A stretch of DNA of 6,940 bases from contig JAPUKT010000170.1 of NCBI GenBank assembly GCA_027295555.1, positions 1 through 6,940 of the forward strand. Reading direction: 5' to 3'. Positions 1 through 6,320 of the stretch are shown here, piece after piece. The DNA comes from Deltaproteobacteria bacterium. GTDB lineage: Bacteria > Myxococcota_A > Polyangia > Polyangiales > Houyiibacteriaceae. Numbering within the stretch: the first letter of the stretch is position 1; each line of letters opens with the position of its first letter. Under the pieces are notes generated by a model that was given only the letters and a program-made list of their open reading frames with translations, made no database searches and had not been told where the DNA came from. Made by a program: the position numbers and the translations under genes.

Positions 1-261
1 TCCTACGGCATCCCCATGGAGTTCTTCGTCTCGACCGCACTCGATACGCTTGAGATCAACGACTTCGTGAGCGGCGTTTCAAAGACGCCATTCTTCGGCT
101 TCTTGATCGCGCTTCTCGGCTGCTACTTTGGCCTTCAGACACGCGGCGGGACCGAAGGCGTGGGCCGGTCGACCACCCGCGCGGTGGTGGTCGTCTCGAT
201 CAGTATCTTGATGGCGGATGCGCTTCTCACGCAGATTTTCGTTAGTTTGGGCACCTTCTGA
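1..261 (+). CDS. mlaE: MlaE/YrbE-family ABC transporter permease, C-terminal part only
   Basis: The gene enters from the left edge, in frame from base 1, and ends at the TGA at 259-261, so 86 residues are visible. MlaE-type permeases form the inner-membrane core of ABC systems that move phospholipids between the inner and outer membranes, working with an ATPase (MlaF) and an MCE-domain protein (MlaD). Seen here: a segment rich in family-typical residues (D-F-V-S-G then K-T-x-F-F-G-F), a glycine-rich turn with T-R-G-G-T-E-G-V-G, then T-T-R-A-V-V and a last hydrophobic helix ending near L-T-Q-I-F. That order matches the C-terminus of the MlaE/YrbE family. The next gene downstream is a cytochrome, not mlaF or mlaD, so any partner genes must lie upstream or elsewhere. 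The symbol is family level; a mammalian-cell-entry-type paralogue is equally possible. Confidence 0.9.
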   Translation, partial: SYGIPMEFFVSTALDTLEINDFVSGVSKTPFFGFLIALLGCYFGLQTRGGTEGVGRSTTRAVVVVSISILMADALLTQIFVSLGTF

Positions 262-304
262 TAGGAAATCAGATCCAAAGGGGGCGGCGGACGTCCAACA
301 AGGC

Positions 305-2476
305 ATGGCACGGCGGCTTTTCATCGGAGTGCTCTACGTCTGGTGTGGGCTCTGCGACGCGTGCACCGAGGCTCCGGCGCCCTTCGGCGATGCGACGCGC
401 AGAGTGTCGAGTCCGTCCCTACTCTCCGCCCCATCAACGATCGATCTCGAGCGACTCGCGAAAACCGACGACTGTGCGAATTGCCATACCGACGTCGCAT
501 CGCATTGGATGCACAGCGCACACGCCTACGCGTCGTTCGACAACCCCTGGTACCGCACGAGCGTCGATGAGTTTCGGGAGCATCGCGGCGAAAGAGCGAG
601 TCGGTTCTGCGCTGGATGTCACGATCCTCTCCTACTCATGTCGGGCGACATCGATCGGGAGGTGAAGCCCGAAAACAAGCTTGCCTACGCCGGGATCACT
701 TGCCTGGTCTGCCACAGCATCGAATCAACCAGACCCGACGGAAACGGAAGCTTCACGCTCACCGACCGACCCGTGTTGATTCCCGATCCTGCCGTGCCCG
801 AAGAGATCGAAGCCCATCGGAAGCGCCTCGCCATGCCGACCCTCCGGTCGGCCGCATTGTGTGGCACTTGCCATCGTTCGTTTTCCGGACCCGCGATCGG
901 AAACGAAAATCACCTGCCCGGCATCGATGATCTCGGCGATTGGAGCGCGTCAGTATTCGCAGGAGCGGTGCCAAGCCGCCTGGTCGCCGTTGATGAGAGC
1001 ACCTGTCAGGGTTGCCACATGAGCCCCGAGCCGGCGTTGACCGGAGATCTCGCGGCATCGGATGGGCTCATCAGTGGGCATCGATGGGCCGCGTCCCATA
1101 CTGCGATGGCAGCGCAGTTGCCCGATCCTAGGCAAAACGAGCAAGCCGAGGACACGTTGCTCGATTCGGTGCTGATCGACGTTGGAGCTACGCGCGTAGG
1201 TGGGAAGAGGGTCGTGCTCCCCGAGGAGGCCAAGATCCGAGGTGGCGAGCGCGTGGTGTTCGATGTGGTGTTGCAGAACACCGGCGTCGGACATCGATTC
1301 CCTGGCGGAACCCGCGACATGCACGACGTATGGATCGAAGTCGACGTCCGCGACGCCTCGGGTCGCCTGCTCGGCGTCTCCCGCCCGTCCGAAGGCGACA
1401 ATGACGACGTGTTCGTGTTGCGGTCGACGATGCTCGATGCTTTTGCTGATCCGGAGATCCTACACCAGGTGCACCGGTTCGCAACGCCCGCTTTCGACCG
1501 AACACTACCCACCCAAGGTGCGCAGATCGTCCGCTATGAGATTACCGCGCCGAGCGATCCGTCATTGCCACTTCGCGTCGATGCGCGGCTGATGCACAGA
1601 AAACACAGCCGTCAGTTTCAACGCGCAGCGTGCGAGGCGAGCCGCACGGAGCGTGGGAAGGCCTTCGCGCAGTGGGCCGAAGCTCTGGGCAAGATCGCCC
1701 TCGACCCCTGCAGTCGCCAGCCGCTCACGGAGATCGCGACCGCAACGGTGTGGATGGGGGATGGCGCAACGGACCCAGACAGGGTGCTGCTCGGCGGCGC
1801 TGCGCGCCCCGAAGTCGAGCGACTCCTCGGTCAAGCGCTTGGCTTGCTGCGGGAAACGCAGGAGCACGTGGAGCTAGCGCAGCCGAGCCTCGACCGCGCG
1901 CTCGCTCTGGCTCGTGCAGCGGATTCGGAGGACCTCATCGCGCGGGCCGAGCTACTTCTCGCGCGGCTGGCTTCAATACAGGGTCGGACCGACGACGCGG
2001 TCGCGGCCACCCGACGCGCCGAAGTGCTCGTGGGTCCCAACCCGGTGTTCGATCGGGTTCGGGGCGATGCGTATGCGCGGGTTTGGCGGTGGTCCGAGGC
2101 GGTGGACGCATACCGTCGCGTGGCGGAAGCATCTCCGGGGGACTGGACGGCTTGGCGTGCTCTGGCGCAGGCCTACGGAAGCCTCACGGACGACCAGAAC
2201 GCGCTCATCGCCGCAGACGCAGGCCTTCGACTGGCGCCTCGCGACCAAAGCCTTCTCAGAAGCCGCTGGCTGGCCCTGAGTGGCCTCGGGCATTCGGATG
2301 CAGCCCTGGCGGAAGAGGTTTGGCTCCGACACCGATCGCCGGACTCCGCCCCGAAAATGCTGGCTGCCTGTGAACGCAACCACGTGAGGTGTCGCACCGA
2401 TCGCCAGCCGATACCGCGCTACACCCTCGCACCCCCTCCCAGAAAGGCGATTCACGCCAGCGCCAAACGTCGGTAG
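305..2476 (+). CDS. Exported pentahaem cytochrome c with C-terminal TPR domain
   Basis: A 723-residue protein. I chose the ATG at 305 because it is followed at once by M-A-R-R and a hydrophobic stretch, which reads as a Sec signal peptide. A longer frame opens at 218 but overlaps the permease gene by 44 bases, has no ribosome site and would bury the signal. Cysteines at 14, 17 and 20 make a lipoprotein possible, but no lipobox is canonical. Five CXXCH haem c sites lie at residues 57, 102, 133, 186 and 234 (C-A-N-C-H, C-A-G-C-H, C-L-V-C-H, C-G-T-C-H, C-Q-G-C-H-M). Histidines 67, 70, 73, 259 and 265 are candidate distal ligands. The layout resembles the cytochrome c554-like multihaem group. A beta-rich middle part carries G-H-R-F-P-G-G (329-335). 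Residues about 545-675 form three to four TPR-like helix pairs. The protein should act in the periplasm or at the envelope as an electron carrier or haem enzyme. The substrate cannot be told from sequence. Confidence 0.88.
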   Translation: MARRLFIGVLYVWCGLCDACTEAPAPFGDATRRVSSPSLLSAPSTIDLERLAKTDDCANCHTDVASHWMHSAHAYASFDNPWYRTSVDEFREHRGERASRFCAGCHDPLLLMSGDIDREVKPENKLAYAGITCLVCHSIESTRPDGNGSFTLTDRPVLIPDPAVPEEIEAHRKRLAMPTLRSAALCGTCHRSFSGPAIGNENHLPGIDDLGDWSASVFAGAVPSRLVAVDESTCQGCHMSPEPALTGDLAASDGLISGHRWAASHTAMAAQLPDPRQNEQAEDTLLDSVLIDVGATRVGGKRVVLPEEAKIRGGERVVFDVVLQNTGVGHRFPGGTRDMHDVWIEVDVRDASGRLLGVSRPSEGDNDDVFVLRSTMLDAFADPEILHQVHRFATPAFDRTLPTQGAQIVRYEITAPSDPSLPLRVDARLMHRKHSRQFQRAACEASRTERGKAFAQWAEALGKIALDPCSRQPLTEIATATVWMGDGATDPDRVLLGGAARPEVERLLGQALGLLRETQEHVELAQPSLDRALALARAADSEDLIARAELLLARLASIQGRTDDAVAATRRAEVLVGPNPVFDRVRGDAYARVWRWSEAVDAYRRVAEASPGDWTAWRALAQAYGSLTDDQNALIAADAGLRLAPRDQSLLRSRWLALSGLGHSDAALAEEVWLRHRSPDSAPKMLAACERNHVRCRTDRQPIPRYTLAPPPRKAIHASAKRR
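473..1018 (+). other. Cluster of five CXXCH haem c attachment sites
   Basis: The five motifs are encoded at 473-487, 608-622, 701-715, 860-874 and 1004-1018, all in the reading frame of the cytochrome gene. Each would bind one haem covalently through two cysteines with the histidine as proximal ligand. The last is followed by Met (C-H-M), common in multihaem cytochromes. Export plus a cytochrome c maturation system is required; neither the Ccm nor the Ccs genes are in this window. Confidence 0.92.
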
Positions 2477-2478
2477 GA
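2475..2478 (+). promoter_or_regulatory. Ribosome binding site overlapping the cytochrome stop codon
   Basis: AGGA lies 7 bases before the ATG at 2486 and shares bases with the TAG stop (2474-2476) of the cytochrome gene. This supports the chosen start of the small gene and suggests that the two are translated from one message, possibly coupled. Confidence 0.6.
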
Positions 2479-2485
2479 TGATTCG

Positions 2486-2728
2486 ATGGCCAAGCAGCAT
2501 CAGAAGAAGAGCGCCAGTAAGAAGAAGCGCCCGAGGGGTGGGCATGGTCCCACTCGCAGCGCGATTGGCGGCCAGAGCACCGGTCTCATGGGCGGGATGA
2601 TCAGCGGCTTTCGCCGAGCGGTAGGATCCGAGGAAGCCAAGGGGAAAGGCAAGGGAGGAAACCTCCTCTGGGCGGCTATCCTGGTGACCGCCGCGCTCGC
2701 GATCGTCGCGTGGAACTTCGCACGATAG
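2486..2728 (+). CDS. Small basic protein with one C-terminal membrane helix, unknown function
   Basis: An 80-residue protein that I do not recognise. The first 20 residues are strongly basic (K-K-S-A-S-K-K-K-R-P-R). Next comes a glycine-rich part with a short possible amphipathic segment (G-L-M-G-G-M-I-S-G-F-R-R-A-V-G, about residues 33-47), then a second basic stretch (K-G-K-G-K-G-G). A hydrophobic helix at about 59-78 ends the chain with only two residues after it. No signal peptide is visible, so it should be tail-anchored with the charged part in the cytoplasm, where it could touch nucleic acid, ribosomes or acidic lipid; that role is inference. A good ribosome site overlapping the cytochrome stop and 9 bases between stop and start argue that it is a real gene in the same operon. 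Confidence 0.72.
   Translation: MAKQHQKKSASKKKRPRGGHGPTRSAIGGQSTGLMGGMISGFRRAVGSEEAKGKGKGGNLLWAAILVTAALAIVAWNFAR
2702..2726. terminator. Weak hairpin at the convergent gene ends, possible two-way terminator
   Basis: ATCGT (2702-2706) and GCG (2708-2710) can pair with CGC (2719-2721) and ACGAT (2722-2726), with C2707 bulged and an 8-base loop. It sits over the last codons and stop of the small basic protein gene, just before the aroC stop at 2732. No run of T follows on either strand, so a rho-independent terminator is not proven. Its place between convergent stops only 3 bases apart is the main reason to list it. Confidence 0.25.
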
Positions 2729-2731
2729 CGC

Positions 2732-3832
2732 TCACTCGCGAATCGCCCGCCACCTGAGCCAGTGGTCGGCGAGGACCAGCGCGACCATCGCCTCGGCCAT
2801 CGGAACGAACCGCGGCAATAGGCAGGGGTCGTGTCGCCCGGTCGTTCGGATCGTCGTGGCGTCGCCGTCGACAGTCACGGTGTCTTGGGCACGCGGAAGG
2901 CTACTGGTAGGCTTTACCGCTGCGCGGACTACGATGGGCATGCCGCTCGAAATGCCACCGAGCATGCCCCCGTGTCGGTTGGTGCGGGTCTGGACGTTGC
3001 CTTGGGCGTCGGTTTCGAAGGCGTCGTTGTTTTCGCTGCCTTTGAGTGCGGCAACGCCGAAGCCAGCGCCGTATTCGACGCCCATGACGGCTGGAAGGCT
3101 GAAGAGGCCTTTGCCTAGGTCGGCCTTGAGCTTGTCGAACACCGGCTCTCCCAAGCCGGCAGGGATATTGCGCGCGACGATCTCGGCGACGCCACCGATC
3201 GAGTCTTGGGCCTTGCGCATCTTTTCGATCAGCTCGACCATGCGCGCTGCGGCTTCTGGATCAGGGCAGCGAACGATGTTGGGCTCGCCGCTTGGGAGGG
3301 TCTCGACCTGGGCAAGCGTCACAGTTTCCGGAATATTGGCCTCGATGTCGCCAATACGAGTGACGTACCCCACGACTTCGCCACCGAAAGCGTGCGACAA
3401 AAGCTTCTTCGCGACGGCTCCTGCGGCGACCCGTACAACCGTCTCGCGGGCGCTGCTTCGTCCGCCACCCCGGTAGTCCCGACGGCCGTACTTGGCGTCG
3501 ACGGTGTAGTCCGCGTGACCCGGGCGGTAGACGTCTTTGATTTTGGTGTAGTCACGCGACCGTTGGTCCTGATTGCGCACGATGATCGCGATCGGGGTGC
3601 CCGTCGTCTCGCCCTCGAACACGCCGGAGAGGATCTCGGGGGTGTCTGGCTCCTTGCGCTGGGTGACGATCTTGCTTTGACCGGGCCGGCGTCGATCGAG
3701 GTCGCCCGCGATATCCGCTTCCGAGAGAGGAATCCCAGGCGGACATCCGTCGATGATCACGACGTTGGCGGGGCCGTGACTCTCACCCGCGGTGGTCACG
3801 CGGAAAGCTAGGCCGAACGTGCTACCCGGCAT
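2732..3832 (-). CDS. aroC: Chorismate synthase
   Basis: A complete 366-residue protein, close to the usual length of about 360. Chorismate synthase is the last enzyme of the shikimate pathway. It removes phosphate from 5-enolpyruvylshikimate 3-phosphate to give chorismate, the precursor of aromatic amino acids, folate and quinones, and needs reduced FMN. All the family signatures are present: G-E-S-H-G (16-20), D-R-R-R-P-G (46-51), R-P-G-H-A-D (103-108), G-G-G-R-S-S-A-R-E-T (122-131), N-R-H-G-G (285-289) with G-G-I-S-S-G (292-297), K-P-T-S-S (307-311) and G-R-H-D-P-C (332-337). The histidines at 19 and 106 sit in the two active-site motifs. The ATG at 3832 has AGGA 9 bases upstream. It is the second gene of a two-gene unit and ends 3 bases from the convergent neighbour. 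Nothing in it is broken or unusual. Confidence 0.98.
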   Translation of the reverse strand: MPGSTFGLAFRVTTAGESHGPANVVIIDGCPPGIPLSEADIAGDLDRRRPGQSKIVTQRKEPDTPEILSGVFEGETTGTPIAIIVRNQDQRSRDYTKIKDVYRPGHADYTVDAKYGRRDYRGGGRSSARETVVRVAAGAVAKKLLSHAFGGEVVGYVTRIGDIEANIPETVTLAQVETLPSGEPNIVRCPDPEAAARMVELIEKMRKAQDSIGGVAEIVARNIPAGLGEPVFDKLKADLGKGLFSLPAVMGVEYGAGFGVAALKGSENNDAFETDAQGNVQTRTNRHGGMLGGISSGMPIVVRAAVKPTSSLPRAQDTVTVDGDATTIRTTGRHDPCLLPRFVPMAEAMVALVLADHWLRWRAIRE

Positions 3833-3838
3833 CGCGTA

Positions 3839-3847
3839 TCATCCTTT
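3839..3847 (-). promoter_or_regulatory. aroC ribosome binding site fused to the upstream stop codon
   Basis: On the minus strand, AAAGGATGA holds both an AAAGGA ribosome site for aroC and, in its last three bases, the TGA stop of the upstream Cld-like gene. The genes are 6 bases apart. This arrangement favours co-transcription and translational coupling. Confidence 0.7.
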
Positions 3848-4588
3848 GGCGCCTGCGTGTCGCCCTATCGCGCGACCGACGAAGAAGGGCCCCATCTGCT
3901 GGATGTATTGCGAAGTCTGCACCGTGCTACGCATCGCTTGGACGACGTGCGAGAGACGATGGAGGTTCGAACCGATCAAACCGATCACGAATTCGTTGTC
4001 GTTCGCGTCGAGACCATGGCACGCGAGGCGCACGTCGTGCGCGAGGTCTTGCGCACCGTATGCCCGACCGATCGTCGCGTGCTCGCGCAGGATGCCACCC
4101 TTCTCCCTCCCATCGAGCTGCTCGAAGGCACCGCTACGACGCAGCGGATACCACACCGCCCAGTTCCAATCGGGATTGAGCACGGTTTGCTGGGGCCGGT
4201 CGATCAGCCAGAACTCAAGATCTTGCTCGTGGCCGTTGCTGTACGTCCGGCCGATCATCGTGAGCTCGGGCCGGAGCACCCAATCGCGAAGGAGCTCGGC
4301 TTCGAACAGTGGACGCACTGAATCGACGAACAGCGCCGGATCTTCGGTGAACGTCAGAAGACCCATCCCACGCGGATCGTTGGCGTCCGCGTAGACGACG
4401 CACGGCAGGCCCGCGCCTTCTGCAGCGGCGATCAAGGCCCCTTGGTTTTCCAGGATGGAAGCCCCGGGTGGGATCTGGAACACCAGTAGTTGCATGAACA
4501 GCCGCCGGTCCATGACCTGAGGCTCACCGTTGCGCGGCGCGCCACGTTCATAGATGTCGATCGAGGAATCGCCCATGGGGAGATTCAT
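3839..4588 (-). CDS. Chlorite dismutase/HemQ-family protein
   Basis: A 249-residue protein from the ATG at 4588. The family uses a ferredoxin-like double barrel to bind haem or coprohaem; members are chlorite dismutases, coprohaem decarboxylases (HemQ/ChdC) or peroxidase-like proteins of unknown role. Seen: a first beta strand R-L-F-M-Q-L-L-V-F (29-37), N-D-P-R-G-M-G-L-L (70-78), W-A-V-W-Y-P-L-R-R (143-151), R-E-H-A-T-I-G-R-A-Y (168-177), then D-N-E-F-V-I-G-L (197-204) and a closing G-P-F-F-V-G (233-238). By position, His170 is the likely proximal haem ligand. Tyr147 lies where HemQ proteins have the reactive Tyr of their Y-P motif, but Arg replaces the lysine expected just after. Start choice is uncertain: the frame extends to a GTG at 4612, and ATGs at 4576 and 4513 are also possible; none has a clear ribosome site. 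It is cytoplasmic, as no signal peptide is seen. Enzyme activity is not assigned. Confidence 0.85.
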   Translation of the reverse strand: MNLPMGDSSIDIYERGAPRNGEPQVMDRRLFMQLLVFQIPPGASILENQGALIAAAEGAGLPCVVYADANDPRGMGLLTFTEDPALFVDSVRPLFEAELLRDWVLRPELTMIGRTYSNGHEQDLEFWLIDRPQQTVLNPDWNWAVWYPLRRSGAFEQLDGREKGGILREHATIGRAYGAQDLAHDVRLACHGLDANDNEFVIGLIGSNLHRLSHVVQAMRSTVQTSQYIQQMGPFFVGRAIGRHAGAKG

Positions 4589-4642
4589 AGCGCTTTTACG
4601 GCCGCTCTGCACAGTGTAGGCTCACGGCTCGCGAGGGAGACT
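4589..4642. promoter_or_regulatory. Divergent promoter region of the Cld-like and Trp-rich protein genes
   Basis: These 54 bases are the only space between two divergent genes, so both promoters must lie here or inside the coding ends. On the plus strand, TTTACG (4595-4600) and TAGGCT (4617-4622) with a 16-base spacer form a weak sigma-70-like pair. On the minus strand, TAAAAG ends 4 bases before the ATG at 4588; if it is a -10 element, transcription would start at or very near that ATG, consistent with the lack of a ribosome site there. The matches are poor, so the location is better supported than the boxes. Confidence 0.35.
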
Positions 4643-5392
4643 ATGCGCATCTTGAAGGTGGTCGCGGCGGTTCTTTTCGTGGGCGTTCTCATCCTCGTGG
4701 GAGCGGCCTATTTCATGAGTGAGCCGAGGCCGACGGGCGAAGCCGTGCCCGAGGCAGACGAGCTCGCTCGCGAGATGGAGACCGCCGTTCACAAGGAGGC
4801 CTGGGACCGAACGGGCGCGGTTCGCTGGTCCTTCTTCAAGAAGCATCACTATGTGTGGGACCGAAAGAACGGTCTGGTCGAGCTTCGTTGGGGCAACACC
4901 CGAGCGCTTCTTCGAACGGGCGACAAGACCGGTCGCGTCTGGAGCAAGGATAGCGAGGTCACTGGCAAAGACGCCGAGTCCGCGCTTCAGACGGCATATA
5001 AGTTCTGGATCAACGACTCCTTCTGGCTGAATCCCGTCGTCAAGTTCTTCGACCCGGGCGTGAAGCGCGAACTCGTCACCGAGGAAGATGGCCAAAAAGG
5101 GCTGTTGGTGACCTACACCTCAGGCGGCGTGACCCCCGGAGACGCATACCTTTGGAACGTCGACCCGAATGGCCTGCCCGTGAGGTGGCGCATGTGGGTA
5201 AGCATCATCCCGATGGGGGGTGTTTCGATGACCTGGCAAAGCTGGACCGAGCTCAGCACGGGTGCCCTGATCTCGACCGAGCACGAGGGCGGCGGACAGA
5301 TCATTACTTTCATCACCGACGTCGAGGGCGCCGAAGACCTGGAAGCCCTTGGTGCGAACCCCGGACTGTTCGACCCGCTCTTTCAAGACTGA
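4643..5392 (+). CDS. Membrane-anchored tryptophan-rich protein of unknown function
   Basis: A 249-residue protein that I do not recognise. The ATG at 4643 is chosen because GAGGGAG (4633-4639) lies just before it and because it is followed by M-R-I-L-K and a hydrophobic helix (about 4-24); the longer frame from 4490 would overlap the divergent gene. No lipobox cysteine follows, so this is either an uncleaved anchor or a Sec signal, placing the rest in the periplasm. The soluble part has 12 Trp in total, including R-W-S-F-F-K-K-H-H-Y-V-W, F-W-I-N-D-S-F-W-L-N-P and R-W-R-M-W. Alternating short strands and turns (for example T-Y-T-S-G-G-V-T-P-G-D) suggest a beta-rich fold, perhaps LolA-like, but that is a guess. 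Its 3' end overlaps the convergent transporter gene by 10 bases. Confidence 0.8.
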   Translation: MRILKVVAAVLFVGVLILVGAAYFMSEPRPTGEAVPEADELAREMETAVHKEAWDRTGAVRWSFFKKHHYVWDRKNGLVELRWGNTRALLRTGDKTGRVWSKDSEVTGKDAESALQTAYKFWINDSFWLNPVVKFFDPGVKRELVTEEDGQKGLLVTYTSGGVTPGDAYLWNVDPNGLPVRWRMWVSIIPMGGVSMTWQSWTELSTGALISTEHEGGGQIITFITDVEGAEDLEALGANPGLFDPLFQD

Positions 5393-6264
5393 CGCCTGGT
5401 CACGCTCAACACTCCCAAGACCACCAGCACCGCGCCCACGATGCTGAGGGCGTTCGGGTACTCGCTGAAGAACAGCACTCCCCAGGTGTAGGCGAGAACG
5501 ATCTGCAAATAGGTCATCGAGGAAGCCCGCCCAGCAGTTTCGAGCTTGTAGCCCTTGGTGATCTCGATCTGGCCGAGCTGCGCCGTCACGCCGATGCCGA
5601 GCAACAGGAGCCACTCCCAAGCGTTCGGCATCGCCAGCCCTTCGACAGCAAGGATCGGAAGAGACGCGGGTCCGGTGATCAGGGGGAAGTAGAACACCAC
5701 CACCAGATGGTGCTCGGTTGCTCCCAGACGACGGATGATCACGTATGCGATCGCCGAGAAGATCGCGCCGAATACCCCGACGCCAACGGCCACGGGATCC
5801 AGCGGTGTGCCGACGCCAAACAGGAATGTCGGCTGCGCCACGAGCACGACACCGACCATGCTCAGGACGGTCGCGAGGATGTCGATGAAGCGGAGCGACT
5901 CGTGAAGCGCGAACACCGCGATCAGGGCCGCGATCATCGGATTGCAGAACTGGATCACGGTCGCGTCCGCGAGCGGAAGGTGGGTAACCGCGTAGAAATA
6001 GCAGCTCAATCCGGCAAACCCGGCGAATCCCCGCCAGACGAGCAAGCGCTTGTTATTGCCCCATGGATCGATCCCGAGGCTCTTAAGCGCCCACCAGCTC
6101 ATGATGAGGGTCACCACTACGCGAGCCAGCACTAGCTCCATCGTCGGGAGGCGTTCGCCGGCGAGCTTTGCGAAGACGCTCATCACGCTGAAAAACAGCG
6201 AGCCGACCACCATGTGCCGCAGCCCCTTCGAAAGGCGATGCCAAGGTTGGAGGAGGAGCGACAC
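5383..6264 (-). CDS. EamA-family (DMT superfamily) inner-membrane transporter
   Basis: A 293-residue protein with ten predicted hydrophobic helices in two homologous halves of five, the layout of EamA/RhaT-type drug/metabolite transporters. The first half covers about 17-150 and includes the family-typical F-F-S-V-M-S-V-F-A-K-L-A-G near the start and A-D-A-T-V-I-Q-F-C-N-P-M (98-109). The second half covers about 158-290 and ends with V-L-F-F-S-E-Y-P-N and G-A-V-L-V-V-L-G-V. Members export or import small metabolites such as amino acids or cofactors; the substrate cannot be read from sequence. The GTG at 6264 gives a basic leader before helix 1, as homologues have, but no ribosome site. The ATG at 6213 has AAGGGG 9 bases upstream and would start directly in helix 1; it is a real alternative. 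Confidence 0.9.
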   Translation of the reverse strand: MSLLLQPWHRLSKGLRHMVVGSLFFSVMSVFAKLAGERLPTMELVLARVVVTLIMSWWALKSLGIDPWGNNKRLLVWRGFAGFAGLSCYFYAVTHLPLADATVIQFCNPMIAALIAVFALHESLRFIDILATVLSMVGVVLVAQPTFLFGVGTPLDPVAVGVGVFGAIFSAIAYVIIRRLGATEHHLVVVFYFPLITGPASLPILAVEGLAMPNAWEWLLLLGIGVTAQLGQIEITKGYKLETAGRASSMTYLQIVLAYTWGVLFFSEYPNALSIVGAVLVVLGVLSVTRRQS

Positions 6265-6320
6265 GCCGCGGGTTGTGCATGCAAATGCGCAGGGTGCAAC
6301 CTGGTGATAGGAGAAACCGC
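6265..6320. promoter_or_regulatory. Divergent intergenic region with imperfect inverted repeat
   Basis: This 56-base space separates the EamA gene from the DUF502 gene. GGTTG (6271-6275) plus CA (6278-6279) can pair with TGCAACC (6295-6301), with two bases bulged. Inside are the palindromes TGCATGCA (6276-6283) and TGCGCA (6286-6291). Such nested dyads in a divergent spacer are typical of a regulator binding site or a hairpin in the leader. AGGAGA at 6309-6314 is the ribosome site of the DUF502 gene. I see no convincing -35/-10 pair. Confidence 0.35.

Noticed and set aside
218..304. N-terminal extension of the cytochrome from the ATG at 218
   Set aside because: It overlaps the permease gene in another frame, has no ribosome site, and would place 29 residues before an evident signal peptide.
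1973..2545. Minus-strand open frame of 190 codons opposite the TPR part of the cytochrome gene
   Set aside because: No recognisable domain, overlaps two supported plus-strand genes, and has the skewed composition of an antisense shadow.
3206..3811. Plus-strand open frame of 201 codons opposite aroC
   Set aside because: aroC is certain on the other strand, and this frame shows no family features.
5152..6135. Long plus-strand open frame (327 codons) opposite the EamA gene
   Set aside because: It mirrors the transporter on the other strand, is full of His, Arg, Asp and Glu with no domain, and overlaps the Trp-rich gene. This is the expected shadow of a GC-rich gene.
6273..6320. N-terminal extension of the DUF502 protein from the ATG at 6273
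   Set aside because: AGGAGA before 6321 and the fit of the basic leader plus helix 1 support the later start; the extra codons run through the palindromic spacer.
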